A DNA stretch of 64,000 bases from contig NC_135556.1 of NCBI RefSeq assembly GCF_964340395.1, positions 3,956,001-4,020,000 of the forward strand. Reading direction: 5' to 3'. Below the pieces are notes generated by a model, which worked only from the letters and a program-made list of their open reading frames with translations, searched no databases and was not told the origin of the DNA. The stretch is from Glandiceps talaboti. Taxonomy: Eukaryota > Hemichordata > Enteropneusta > Spengelidae. Positions 49,732 through 61,789 of the stretch are shown piece by piece. A program made the position numbers and the translations under genes. Every line of letters starts with the position of its first letter. Positions within the stretch are counted from its first letter, which is position 1.

Positions 49732-49822
49732 TAGAATCCTACACCCCAAATGGGCTGAGATGGAATATCTCACAATAAGTGTGAGATATTCCATCTCAGC
49801 CCTTTTGTGTGTTGGATTCTTG
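49732..49822. repeat. Foldback element, 23-bp perfect core stem
   Basis: GGGCTGAGATGGAATATCTC (49752-49774) pairs perfectly with 49780-49802 across a 5-base loop. Outer pairing AGAATCCTACACCCCAAA with TTTTGTGTGTTGGATTCT is imperfect. The element resembles a tiny palindromic MITE. Confidence 0.85.
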
Positions 49823-52800
49823 TGACAGTCCCTTTTTATGGGAGGAAATCAAGTTAAAACCAGGTTACTATTGATTGAAATTATAACAACACCATGTTTT
49901 GTGTAACTCCGCAAAAACATATACTTATTTCACATTAATAACAACTAATTCCAGATATTATATTGTAATATTGAGAGCAAGTATTAGTATAGGTAGACAA
50001 CCTAAATTTGTAAACACTGTTGCAATATACTTACACAGTGTATGACCGAAAATTCTATGGTTGTTACCGGCGCTCATAAAGGCACAGTACGTGCTCCACG
50101 ATGCTTCATAATGACAATATTATATTGCCATTGCATGCATGTTTACAATTAATTAATTAATATGACGACTTGTAGTCGTTGCCATTTCTCTGGTTGCACT
50201 AAGTCGGTGAGTCACAGGTATGGGTACTGATAAGGTTATAATACGTAACCACTGTGGTTTGATCATTACAAAGTCTGTTGTGAGCTGGTTTGAACCCGAG
50301 TTATTTTTCACCTTTGTCCACATTTGTCCACAGAGCATTGTCTCTGTGGGTGAACAATCGATATAGTCTGAGGGGAATTCTCCGATCATAACGAAAACAT
50401 GATAATCCTTCCTAAATGTTTATCATCTTCGGAGTGGCATAAATGTCAACATGGTTTAACCCTTTAACTGTTATCATCTACTGGGATGTAGGTAGTTCTG
50501 GTTCTACATTACACATTATATTCGTCAATCAATACCTATGCGTACTGACTATGGAACATAATAAACCAATCAACAATAGGTTTATAAAACAAAATTTAAC
50601 TCACACATTCATACAGAGTGTGAGATCAATTTGTTCTCACACTGGCTGTCCCAAACTCTCAGCTTGCAGGAATGCGAGAATTGTTTTACAGTTAATCTTT
50701 GATTCTTAGAGTTGCTCCATGACAATATATACTTACTTAGGCAGATTTAGAATATGAGGAAATGAAGAAATTGGTCAATTAGGACTGGAGACAATAATAA
50801 CGAATCCTTTACATTTATGGAGATCTATCAGAACTTGCCAATACTCCATACATGCACATCTCTGAATAGCAATTATGCAAATTTAAGATGTTTACTGTAC
50901 ATGAGGCTTCCAGCTTACAATGGATATTAAAGTTTTCCTATTTTGATGATCTGCTATCGAAATGTGAATAAAACTGTAATAAGAGAAATCATGTATAGTT
51001 GCTTGTGTATAGGTATGGTATTCTCCCTAGGATAGATTACAAGGACAGTGGGTAATTAGCATAATATTTACAAGTTAATAATAGTGGTAATTTGCATATT
51101 AATGATTTGCACAGGACAGTAGATCAAACTCTTTAGAAGTACAGCAAAAACAAGATAAACAGCCAATTGGGTGGCAAACACAGTGTTTGCACTATTATGT
51201 TTTAGCTACAGTTGGGCAAAACACCAAGGTATTTGGATTGCATAGTCAAAAGCATTACAAAGAATTTTAGTTTTGTAATTAACTGCTGTTTGTGAAAGTT
51301 ATTACCCCTATGGTATATTGCCCCAATATAGGTTTATAATTGGAAATGTTTCTTCCCCAAGGTAAGCTAGTCACAGATGACAAATTTATACAAGCAACAA
51401 GTATTGACTTCTCAAATGAGTGTCTTAAAATCTCTTTGTATAGTTAACACCCTTTGGAAGTGAGTTATTTAGGTCACTATGTGTATTTACTTTGTAATGA
51501 TAGTGTATTATACTTCTCTTGATATAGTATTCCACATTATAGGTTTTGTTTTAGGTCAATAAATGTGTTTACCTTGTAATGATAGTACTGGTCCCAGAGT
51601 TTTACATCACTTTTGGATTAAAAAGTCTGCAAAATTGGGGTCCCAACTGCAAATCTTGGGTTATTCACAAAATCAAGAACTTAATGTCTGTAAAATTAGG
51701 TAATATAACAATGGGGAGGTCAAAATATTAACCAAGAACAGAATTGAAATGATTTGAATTGAATTGGCAAATGAAAAAAACAATACTACTTTTAGATCCA
51801 GTCTTTATTCTACAATGATTAGACAACAAAATTGTTACATGTATACATATCGTTTGTAGTTTACATTTTACCTGTAAACCTTCTAGCTGCACTCCAGGAA
51901 AGTCAAGTCATGTATGACAGCTAGGGCCAACAGGTATATCCTCAACATATTGGGCATAGAAAGCAATTTTCTTGCATAAGTTTAATCGCAAGCATAATAC
52001 CATCATGTTAGTCACGTCCATGTATCTGGTCTAAAACTTAGAGTTTGAAAGTACCCTTTCAGTGCATTCTTCGAACTCCATGACGACTTTGGGCCGTTTG
52101 TTATAGGTAATGTCTAAACTGTTCAAATTTTAGCATGCATAATGTCGGTAAATACATAGCAAGGGGATCCCTTTTAGCTATTACATGATAAACAAATGTA
52201 ATTGAGTAGCGTTATGATTTTAGATAATCATGCACTCTTCCCTTGAGGTTTACTCTAGTTGGTTATATACATTATAAGCACACTTCAGTCAATTATTAAA
52301 AATCAAGCCAACTAGTCATGCCTGTTGTATATTTACATATTGCTAATTTCTTTGAAATCAGGTTTAGAAGCATTATTTTTTATTACTGAATGTTTGTGGT
52401 TAAAAATCATTATTTACTGCATAACTCAAAAACTGTAATACATGTTCATTATAGATTCCATGCTCATGTCTATTATCAGAAACAAGCTATCTTTAGAATC
52501 GTTGACCTTCCACCTTGACCTACAGGCCGGGGTAATTATCAAAATCAAACCAATTCCTGCCTATCACAGACACATTGTAGTGTTTACATATTGCCTATTT
52601 CTTTTAAATCATGTCTACAAGTAAAAGAACTATCGACATGCAAGCATTTAGTTTGGTGCTTTTATTTAATTTTTGCCCATATTTATAGTAAACAATCACT
52701 GTATTTAATACTGCATAACTAAACAACTTCAAAATAGACATTATTCATAGACGATCAAAATTAAGCTATTAATGACATATTGCAGGATGCTTTGTAGCAA

Positions 52801-55280
52801 TTGCATGTGGCGAATGTCTTTTATTAGTTAATGCCATAATGCAGAACCAGATAATACACAACGCATTAATCTTAGTACTGGTATAACAGTTTACTCAATG
52901 ACAGCCATATTTGTCATGAACAATCATGATTTACCAATTAACCTGTATTGCCAGGTTTACTTTAAAATTTAGACAGAGACCTTTGACTTTTGACCTGGAT
53001 CTTCGGGTTCAATTACTGAAATGCAGCAATCCCCTTCATTATCACAGACACTTTGCAGTATTTATTTGTTGCCACCAATTTCATTGAGTGATTTGTCTCT
53101 ATTCAGTCACATTTGAGGGGAGGGAGTATGTGTACTATGAAGACTTGTTGGTATTTTAATACTGTATACTGTGGCACGTATTGACAATTGTGTAATAAAT
53201 TACCCGGTAACCCTCAAATTGCAATGTCAGTCATTGATAAAACTGTGAGTGCAGTAAAATCTTTTGGGTTAACATTTGATATTAAGTATTGTGTTTGACA
53301 AGTGGAAATATTGTGGGGCTTACAAGGATGATTGTGGTGGCCATTAATAAAGTTATAGCACTTTCACATGAAGAGAAGAATGTCCTAAACCTAGATCCAT
53401 GACCCAACACTGATGGCTTTATAATAACGTTGGTAATTCTAGTGGTAACAGAAAACCTATCAGGATATGTAACACAAGACAGAACTGAATGTGTCGCTAT
53501 AAACATATTTTTGGAAAACAGTTAGAAACCTTTAATTATCATGTTTATAGTACTTGACTATCATTTATCATTGTTTATAAAAACGTCTTTTCCATACGTC
53601 TTACAAAAACTGGTTGTTTGACACTGTACATTATATACTATTCTTATTCAAGTAGTGTTTTAACTTGTTATGAGAGACTGTAACAAGAATTGTAATGAAA
53701 TGTTGTTGTTGGATATAATAGCCTCAGTCCAGTCAGTGTGTTGTTGGGCAGTCAAGTCAATATTAATGTATCATAGCAATAAAGTGAGATCATTGGATCG
53801 CTACATTTGTTGTAGATTAAGTGCAGAGAATCGTGAACTTCAAAAATTTACCTCAAACAATTATGATTAGCACCAAAACTGTAAGTCAAGCACTACGAAA
53901 ATAGATATTTTTCCTACATTGGCAGTAAATCTGCAGTGCAGATCTCAGTCCTTAATGAATTATGATTGAGATTCAGATTCACATTGTGATTTTCGTTAGA
54001 TCAGAATATATATAGGACTAGCTTTATATTGTCCTCATGAATCTGATTCTCAAACTGATATACTCCCAGGCTGAGACCATGCAACTATATCATTTTCAGA
54101 ATACACGATCGTCCCATGCTTTACAAGTGGAAGTCCATAAACTCATGATTAGTATCACCTTGAAGCTTATAGTGTAAATGGGCCATCGATGCTCAATCTT
54201 GATATTTCAGGATGTTATCCTTCCATAAAAGCTTTCTGAGATATTAGACATGAGATATTCTCATCAGCAACTATGAGGAAACTACACATCTCAAATTGTG
54301 GTCATAATATGTCACCCAAAATAGTTTAAACTATTTTTCAAATATTAGTGTATTTTCTTTCAAAGAATGAAAGGCAATGGTAAAATTAGATATATATTGT
54401 ATCAAACTACATATACATAAATTTGCCCTGTCCACGTACCGATAAATATAATAGAACAACTAAATGAGAAGCATTGTATAACTCTCAACTCATCATCAAT
54501 ACAGGTGTGCTTAATATTTAAGATTAATGCAAGAAGCCTTTCATTTAGTCATGATCGTTTTCCTGAGTATCACAGACAACTTTAGTAAAAGTAGATTTAT
54601 ATTTCCTGTAAATTATTTCAATATTCATATTTTAAATATTTTATTGTGCATTCAATTTAGTAGACCAACTCTTCTACTTGCATGAAGTACTAGACAATTT
54701 AAACTTTGCTGGCTTGCCAAGTCAGTGGAGACTCTGCTTTCAACAAGACGCCATTATTTTGACTGTTGCTATGGGTATGGTTTTGTTGCAAGTCATACAT
54801 GTGTCCATTATGAATGTTTATCCACATTTTGGCTAATAGTCATAGGCATCATTATCTCCAAGCATGGGTATATATTGACAATGTGTTCTAGACATCTGTA
54901 TCTTTCTATATATAGGTCATGATTAATATTATAATGGCGGGACTCAAAATTAACTTTATACTGACTACTTGTCCATCAGGAAAGTGAACTACAATTGCCA
55001 TAAGGGCAAACCTACTTGCCCACAGTGTATTTCATGATTATCAATCTCTAATAGTTACCAATAGTTCATTACATTTAATTTGTGCATCAGTGTTGGTCGT
55101 CTTGACCTCTGTCCTTTTGTCAACCAGTGTTTAGTTGCTTGGGCTGACTCAAACAGATGAATAGCAGCGCCATCTAAGGGTATTTGCATTAGCATGTTAA
55201 GTGTTTCTGATAAAGACTAGATCGCCAGTCAGATTTCATAATGTTCATACAATTATGATACACCCCTTTCATAGCATGCA
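49823..55280. other. Long stretch with no recognisable gene
   Basis: AT-rich, few simple repeats. Near 52280-53100 decayed copies of a segment with TATCACAGACACATT...TGCCTATTTC recur three or four times. An inverted R1 fragment lies near 54760-54850. Open frames of 60-90 codons here have no homology or splice support. Confidence 0.45.
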
Positions 55281-55282
55281 GT

Positions 55283-55687
55283 TCAAAGGGCTAGATATTT
55301 AATAATAATATTTCTGCCACCATTCAAGATGTTATGAAATCTTGCTTTATAATGGAAGAAGAGGAAAGGCCACAACTCTCTCTGAGGTTTATTTCTGATA
55401 TTAGCTGGAGCAGTTTTACTGCTGAAGAATTTCAATTCCTTGTACTGACAATTTACAGTGTCAAAGTCATTATTCATTAAGGGAATTGAAAAGTGTTGAA
55501 TAAACTGTTGTAGTTCATCACTACCATGAACAATCAATTGATCTCTTTCATCTCTTGGCCACAGTGAAATATCAAACACTGTTGATGCTGAAGATGCTGG
55601 TTGATGTAAACGAGTATGAAGTGTAGTATAGATTTTAACCAGACTCCTGATAGTACTGTAGAAATGAGATGACCATTTGGTGCCCAT
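55283..55687 (-). pseudogene. hAT-type transposase / ZNF862-like C-terminal fragment
   Basis: A 134-codon minus-strand frame contains STVFDISLWPRDERDQLIVH, then NDFDTVNCQYKELKFF and LWPFLFFHYKARFHNIL. The FDxxxWP...L..G...I..L..HF and KFHNIL..VEILL patterns belong to the C-terminal region of domesticated hAT transposases of the ZNF862/KIAA1586-like group. After HNILN the conserved VEILL continues only in another frame, so the sequence is broken. The first exons and the catalytic core are absent. A 75-bp piece of its 5' end is repeated at 55700-55780. Confidence 0.6.
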
Positions 55688-55818
55688 TAAGTTGATTTGT
55701 TTGTTGATGCTCTCATGAAGTGTAGATTTAACCAGACTCCTGATAGCACTGTAGAAATGACTTTCTGGTGCCCATTAAAATGACTGGTTTGTTGATGCTC
55801 CATATGGCACAGCTCATT

Positions 55819-55872
55819 GTTTCCCATCTACACTGCGTAATGTTGGCTTTGTATGATTTAGTGTGGGGTGGC
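55819..55872 (-). repeat. YR retrotransposon repeat B2
   Basis: GTTTCCCATCTACACTGCGT followed by AATGTTGGCTTTGTATGATT and GTGTGGGGTGGC. Repeated as B1 at 56111-56168 with small indels. Confidence 0.8.
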
Positions 55873-55980
55873 CTGAGGCCATTGTTGTTGATGTGTGTCG
55901 TACTTTTCTATTTTGATTCGCTCGTCATGACTGCCCATAATAAATGTGTCATAGTCAGGGTGGGAGGGTGGGAGATTGGT

Positions 55981-56110
55981 GTCTCAACCCGCCGTGGGGT
56001 GTCACCAGATGTACTTCTTTCTTCTTTATATATATATGCTCATATATACATAATCATTAGGTAAAATGCATATTCATACTAGGTCCACCAATCATCATGC
56101 AGTGTAGACA
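55981..56110 (-). repeat. YR retrotransposon repeat A2
   Basis: GTCTCAACCCGCCGTGGGGT, then CTTCTTTCTTCTTTATATAT, GCTCATATATACATA and GGTCCACCAATCATCATGCA. It recurs at 61661-61789 in the same orientation with a few differences, including a 3-base deletion (GTGTCACCAG/GTACCAG). Confidence 0.85.
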
Positions 56111-56168
56111 GTTTCCCAACTACACTGCGTAATGTTGTTTTGTATGATTTAAATTAGTGTGGGGTGGC
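56111..56168 (-). repeat. YR retrotransposon repeat B1
   Basis: Copy of B2, directly abutting A2, as the split-repeat model predicts. Confidence 0.8.
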
Positions 56169-56534
56169 TGTGTGTGGGAGTCCATTGTCCCCTTCCGTTC
56201 ATCTATCATACTTCACTCCACCCTCCTCTCATTGCCCCTCTCTTCATATCTCACCAACTCACCACACCAAGACCAGTTACTCTACATGGTGTTATAAGCA
56301 CACGGTACAGATTGTTATCATATATTTATTTTCTGTTTTCCTACTACTAACATGTATTCTGGGACGACACAGTTTCTACATTGTATATATATAATAACAC
56401 TTCTAGATCTGCTTACTCTGTTTCTTATTCTGTTCCCCTCTGTCTCTCCCTTTCGAATGTTTTAAAATTTATTTGTCTATTTATTTTTATTATTATTATT
56501 ATTATTATTATTTTTTTTTTTTTTAAAGTTGTAC

Positions 56535-57640
56535 TTAAGGATTTTCCTTGCATACTTTTTGTACCTCTGCTAAATTGTTGAAGCTTTCATGTACTTGTTG
56601 TGCCTCACTGATCACCCTTTCTTTGAGTCTCACCGCTGCAGGTGCTGTTGGAGACAACACCTTTGATAACAGCAAGTAGTGCGATGCTATAGATGCGGTC
56701 TTCCATCCCACATGTTGCATAATCTTGGGCATGGTTGATCCTGATTATTAGTGCTAGTGTTATCGCACAAGCACTTTGGAAATTGTGGATTGTCTCCCCC
56801 TCAAAGATTCCTAATTTTGTTAGATGATCTTTAAGCCTTGCATTTGCCGCATTCGTTGAAAGAGCTTCATTGGTAACTTTTCCTTCTTTCGTCGTGGACC
56901 GGAAGAATACACCTGGGTTTAAGTTGATAGTCAACGAGTTTGCCATATCAATATACGAAAGGACTGCCCTAACCGGACATATTTTCTCATCCTCGTTTCT
57001 CATTATTAGGCAACTTCTAGTATTTCCATCCCTTAGTGTTTTCCCCATGCATGGTTTAACAGTAGTCCACCATTCTGCAGACTGGCTATATTTTAATTCT
57101 GTTTTTATGGGCAAAAGATCGCTAGCTCTGTTGCCCGTAAACGCTAGACAAAGGAGCAGTGCTTTATCCCTGGCCAAAATAAATAGCTGAAGTGGGTTTT
57201 AATATTCAGACATCTCTCAATCTTTCGGTCTATTTCTTCCACTATCCTTCTAACCTCCCCTAATGTGATTGGTTTTGCCTGTCTCATTCCTAAGTTTGCC
57301 TTCATTTGTTCTTCAGTTATCGCTTTTAGGTATTGCTTGACTGTCTTATACGCTGCTGGATTCCCTAACCCCAACCTGACATTCCAATCTCCACCTCTTC
57401 CTGTACTTTCAAATATTGATCTTAATTTGTCTGAATTATGAGACAACTGTTTCGAATGCAAGCCTTGTTGGACACTGGCAGCTGTCACTTTTTTCACATC
57501 CCACCACATGTACAACGGTCCGCCCGTCTTTATCTTTATATACAATGTACTAAGAACCAAACTACATCTCTTGGTGATGCAGATGCTAAACTTTTTGGTG
57601 AAATCAAACTTGCCAGGAACCCCTCCATTTCCTCTTGAAG
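56535..57640 (-). pseudogene. Tyrosine recombinase domain of the YR retrotransposon
   Basis: N-terminal core pieces (FLASLISPKSLASASPRDVV, CPTRLAFETVV, then RSIFESTGRGGDWNVRLGLG and YLKAITEEQ) precede the catalytic part with AFTGNRASDLL (box I Arg present), KTLRDGN, CPVRAVLSYIDMA, HNFQSACAITLAL and, in another frame, HVGWKTASIASHYLLLS. The box II motif HxxR is HNFQ, so the second catalytic Arg is lost, while the His and Tyr nucleophile region are kept. At least three frameshifts occur (near 57530, 57450, 57177 and 56745). Confidence 0.85.
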
Positions 57641-57659
57641 ACTTGATTTTTGTTTATTG

Positions 57660-57840
57660 TATGTTGAGTAATTAGTTGCCCCATATAATTATTTCATTCA
57701 TGCGTTTGTCGATATTATGACCGCATTTCTGGCAGAAGTTATATTCTATGTCGTTGGGATAATGACACTCCCCACACTGCGCTGCTGGCATCCAGAGTTG
57801 TGGGGCACCGCACATCAAAGGCTGTAACATGAACATACAT
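57660..57840 (-). pseudogene. Zinc-ribbon start of the recombinase ORF
   Basis: The minus strand encodes CGECHYPNDIEYNFCQKCG, a CxxC-x11-CxxC zinc ribbon. It ends at a stop about 20 codons later. This small ribbon is typical of the N-terminus of YR proteins in this retrotransposon group. Confidence 0.7.
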
Positions 57841-57989
57841 TTGTTTAAATTATTTCTTTATTTCCCTCTATGAGCGTTACTCTATACATGCATATTCAGG
57901 GTTTTTTTTGTTTTTTTTTTCTCTCTCCTACTGTCTGTAGTCCATCTTACAGGCCCATACAGTGAGGGTACTCTTATCCATCCTTTTTT

Positions 57990-58130
57990 AATTGGGGACT
58001 TCAAATATGTATTCCCCTACTGGGGCCAATTCCACCAACTTCTTTGCTTCCCCTTGCACAATCGGCCACCAGTATTTCATTGGTGACAATTTCGGTATGA
58101 TGAATTATGCCAGACCTTTTTGCTCTTTAA
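57990..58130 (-). pseudogene. C-terminal piece of the RT/RNase H ORF, separated by an insertion
   Basis: Encodes FIIPKLSPMKYWWPIVQGEA and LVELAPVGEY, with one stop before and one after. The PxLSPxxYWWPLL pattern belongs to the end of the DIRS-type polyprotein, so it should directly follow the part at 59227-59442. The tandem array separates them. Confidence 0.6.
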
Positions 58131-59010
58131 TTGATTAGTCCTCGCCGGACGAAGTCCGGGACGGGGACTTATGGATTGGGTTCCGTCTGTCCATGTGTCC
58201 GTACGTCCGTCCAGAGCCGTTTCTTGGAGATGCCTGGACCGATTTTTTTCAAACTTGGTACAGGGGCAACATACAATGGCATACATATGCACGTCAATCT
58301 GTTTCATGATACGATCCAATATGGCCACCTAGCAGCCATTTTGTTTGCAAATTTTCCCTGTCTAAAGCCATAACTCAGACATGCTTTAACAGATCTCATT
58401 CAAAGTTGGTATTAGCACAGTGTTCTATAATATACATGTGCATATCCATTTGTGTGGTGATACGATCCAAAATGGCTGCCTGGCAGCCATTTTGTTTGTG
58501 AATTTTCCATGTCCAAAGCCATAACTCAGATATGCTTGAACAGATCTTATTCAAAGTTGGCATAAGGACAGTGTTGTATAACATACATGTGCATATCCAT
58601 TTTCATCGTGATACGATCCAATATGGCTGCCTGGCAGCCATTTTGTTTGCGAATTTTCCATGTCCAGAGCCATAACTCAGACATGCTTGAACAGATCTCA
58701 TTCAAAGTTGATATTAGCACAGTGTTCTATAACATACATGTGCATATCCATTTTCGTGGTGATACGATCCAAAGTGGCTGCCTGGCAGCCATTTTGTTTG
58801 CGAATTTTCTATGTCCAAAGCCAATAACTCAGACATGCTTGAACAGATCTTATTCAAAGTTGGCATAAGGACAGTGTTGTATAACATACATGTGCATATC
58901 CATTTTCGTTGTTATACAATCCAATATGGCTGCCTGGCAGCCATTTTGTTTGCGAATTTTTCATGTCCAAAGCCATAACTCAGACATGCTTGAACAGGTC
59001 CCCCCCCCCC
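58131..59010 (+). repeat. 151-bp tandem array inserted in the YR retrotransposon
   Basis: Starts with CCTCGCCGGACGAAGTCCGG and GTCCGTACGTCCGTCCAGAG, then 4.6 units of about 151 bp with GATACGATCCAATATGGCTG, CCTGGCAGCCATTTTGTTTG and CATAACTCAGACATGCTTGA, ending at a poly-C run (58999-59010). The unit pattern is of a widespread invertebrate repeat type. Frames in it are artefacts. Confidence 0.9.
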
Positions 59011-59226
59011 CAACCCATCCTTTATTGTTGAATGGTTTATTCCATCACGTCATCTTGAAGAGTAGGCATGTCCCATGTCCAACGAGGAGATACAACATGA
59101 GTAGGCATGTTCCATGTGCAATGAGCAGACACAACATATCTAAGTCTGTTTGATTTAGGTTCACAAGTGTTGTTGTGTGATCAGAGTAGTGATATCAAGA
59201 AAATGACAACATAAATTGCCAGTTCC
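59011..59226. other. Remainder of the insertion
   Basis: Contains GTAGGCATGTCCCATGTCCA and GTAGGCATGTTCCATGTGCA, a two-copy 50-bp repeat. No gene. Confidence 0.4.
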
Positions 59227-60100
59227 TTAAAACCCAATCATAGCGGGGACTATGTCATTCTCAGTGACTTGTTTAAGTATGGGCCCTACCGTCTGATATG
59301 GGGGAAAAACATAACAGTTTTCGCCTGTTATATTTTGGACAAATATATCCACCTCTGAGGTGTTAGGCGTTTCCCATGGTGTGAAATGTCGTAATGGGGT
59401 ACCATTTCTGTCATGTTGAGCGTTTGAATCTAGTGCCATCAAGTCTACTGAATGACCATCCTTCCCACCAAACTCTCGATCTATTCGCTCCCAATATTCT
59501 GGTAATAACCTGGCATCTGCTGGTGTTAGTTGTCATGAGGGTGGGTCTGCAGGATTTTGTCTCGATGGGATGTACCTCATTTCGATTTCGATATCGAGGC
59601 TGTCAACCACTTCATATAGGCTTTTTAACGCATTATTCATGTCACTACTTTTGCTTCCCATGTTTTCCAACAATGCATTAGTGCTTTGTTGTCAGTATAT
59701 GCTATCACTCGTGTGTTGCGTGTTCTTTCATGAAATGAAAGTAAGGTTTTTTTCTAGTGCCTTGCTTTCTTTATATGCTATTGGTTTCTCTTGCAAATCT
59801 TGCCCCCAGTATAGTTTCGTATCCTGTCTTAAGGGAATTCTTACCCGACATGTCAGCTACCACGTACCCCATCCATATTGGGATGCATAACTAGCAATTA
59901 TAACTATCACATGTTTTTCCTCTTTCCATGGGCTATTATCCTTCCCCTGTATCTAGCCTTCTCCAACTTTCATTTCCTCTTGTAGTTTCGGGTGGAGATA
60001 GACTATCCCTTCATCCTTCTCGGTTCTTGATAGTGCTTATAGTGCCATTTCCCAGATGTACAGTTTTGCTGATGGTATAGCTACTGTCAGTGATACACAT
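59227..60100 (-). pseudogene. RNase H and connection region of the YR retrotransposon
   Basis: Minus-strand pieces in changing frames: ASQYGWGT, PIAYKESKALEK, TDNKALMHCWENMGSK and MRYIPSRQNPADPPS, then after an in-frame TGA at 59533-59535 LTPADARLLPEYWERIDREF and HSVDLMALDSNAQHDRNG. The Asp of YTDNKAL, the Glu of KESKAL and the SRQNPAD element are RNase H hallmarks. The DLMALDSNA...HFTP...NxYVFPPY part is the conserved C-terminal region of DIRS-type polyproteins. Confidence 0.8.
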
Positions 60101-60111
60101 TTCCCCATAAT

Positions 60112-60330
60112 TCACTGTAGGGTTTTCAGAGACACTGGACTTTGATTCAGGATATAATGTTCCCTTATTTCGGCAAACTTCTCTCTCTTTCTTTGTGTTA
60201 TACTAAATATCGTCTTGACCGTATCAACATTAAATCCTAGAAACTCTAAGGTTTGTGTTGGAATAAACACTTTTCCAAGGCGAGATAATAGCCAAGCGAA
60301 ATAAGTATAAATTATGACATGATACAGCAT
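60112..60330 (-). pseudogene. Reverse transcriptase C-terminal part of the YR retrotransposon
   Basis: Encodes FIPTQTLEFLGFNVDTVKTI then FSITQRKREKF. The EFLGFxVDTVxxxxxLTxxK motif is the RT thumb of DIRS and gypsy-like elements. The palm with its catalytic Asp residues is not seen further upstream, where tandem repeats begin, so the RT is truncated. Confidence 0.75.
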
Positions 60331-60599
60331 GCTGCAGTCGCCTTTTCCATGTTAGACCATGTATTCTCTGCGCAGTTTTGTATCTGACCCGCATGTCTAT
60401 AATCTCAGCTCTGCTAATGCTCTTTGAAATCTTTCATTCGCCTCTCTCTTTTGCAAAGCCGCCTCATTTGGCCATGCCACCTCGAGCACCAGTGAAAAAT
60501 AAAGAACATACATCACTCTGGCATTCTCATGTACATTTGCATATGCCACGTCACACCTATTCGTCCAGGGACGTCAAAATTCTCTCATCTTGCAACCCA

Positions 60600-60885
60600 G
60601 TGATGACACCTGGGATGACTTGCCTTTCACCCGCGTCAAAAACCACCTCCATGGGGACGCCTTGCCTTTTTTATCTGCGTCAAAACCAACCTCCGTAGGG
60701 ACGCCTTGCCTTTTCACCCGCGTCAAAACCCACCTCCATGGGGACGCCTTGCCTTTTTTATCTGTGTCAAAACCAACCTCCGTAGGGACGCCTTGCCTTT
60801 TCACCCGTGTCAGAACCCGCCTCCGTGGGGATGCCTTAATGCCTTTTCCCCTGCGTCAACCAACTTCCTTAGGGATGCCTGGCAT
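60600..60885. repeat. 43-bp tandem repeat inside the YR retrotransposon
   Basis: About six units with CCTCCGTAGGGACGCCTTGC / CACCTCCATGGGGACGCCTT and alternating TTTTATCTGCGTCAAAACC / TTTCACCCGCGTCAAAACC. It falls where gag and RT start are expected. Open in several frames on both strands because the period is not a multiple of three only for single units. Confidence 0.85.
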
Positions 60886-61660
60886 GATTGCCCTCCTTGA
60901 TTCTGACAAATTTTCCACATGTCACCCTCAATATGGGACACCGTGTTCCACCACAGTATCATTACCCAGTTGCAACTTTTACTCCTTTTTCCTTGTATGT
61001 GTTCTTTCCTTTCTCCCTTCCTAGCCAAACCATGATTTTAAAAACTAGTCGTAAACTATTAGGTACTTCAGTATGTGTATGTTTGCCATGGGAAAGACAA
61101 GAACATGTACATTAATATTCTCATGATAATGAAAATTAGGAGACATACCCTCTCAACTACACGTTACCAGAAATACATGTTGCAGAATGAAAAAACAACA
61201 ACCAAATACACCAAACCCTTGAATGAACGAAATTTCCACTTATGAGGCTAAAGCTCAAGATTTTTTCCCATAATAACAGTGCCAGCTGACTGCGTGAACG
61301 AAATTCTCCCTCCCTATCATTTTAGGCGTTGGGACAGAGCTATATATGACTACAGTTCTCTGGTAGGTTACATATCGGCCTGCCACGTCTACAAGTGTGG
61401 GACTGACTATTGTATGCACATTGTTCAACATTATTTCAGAATAGGACATTCACCCACCTGTGCATTATTGTTCATGGTGTTTTTGTTTGTTGTTCCCAAA
61501 GACTGTGTCGATCGCCACACTGGAAATTGGGGTAGTTCCACTTGCTGCCGGCACTTGTAAGGCTGGGTTAATTACTGGAGTTTGCATAGTTGCTCGTGTA
61601 GTACCACTAGCACTTCCTGGGGCAGTCATGACGAGTGCTGACTTTTCAACTGCTTGCCAG
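60886..61660 (-). other. 5' region of the YR retrotransposon; gag not identified
   Basis: Frames at 61449-61255 (minus) and 61279-61735 (plus) show no recognisable gag or zinc-knuckle motif. A 16-bp inverted match to 55921-55936 (CTCGTCATGACTGCCC) lies at 61620-61635. Confidence 0.4.
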
Positions 61661-61789
61661 GTGTCAACCCGCCGTGAGGTACCAGATGTACTTCTTTCTT
61701 CTTTATATATATGCTCATATATACATATTCATTAGGTAAAACAATGCATATTCATCCTAGGTCCACCAATCATCACACAGTGCAGACAG
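61661..61789 (-). repeat. YR retrotransposon repeat A1
   Basis: Direct repeat of A2 (55981-56110), same orientation, at the 5' end of the element. Confidence 0.85.

Noticed and set aside
50153-50709. Possible exons at 50153-50389 (minus) and 50443-50709 (plus)
   Set aside because: No homology, no convincing splice sites and ordinary AT-rich composition.
56535-57840. Prokaryotic phage integrase or contamination
   Set aside because: The recombinase is embedded in a DIRS-order element with RT, RNase H and split repeats typical of eukaryotes.
58131-59010. Regular 151-bp repeats resembling a structured array
   Set aside because: Simple tandem repeat, no spacers or coding content.
60574-61028. 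Repeat protein with VGFDTDKKGKASPWRW units
   Set aside because: Comes from the 43-bp tandem repeat. Open on both strands, with no family and no conserved start.
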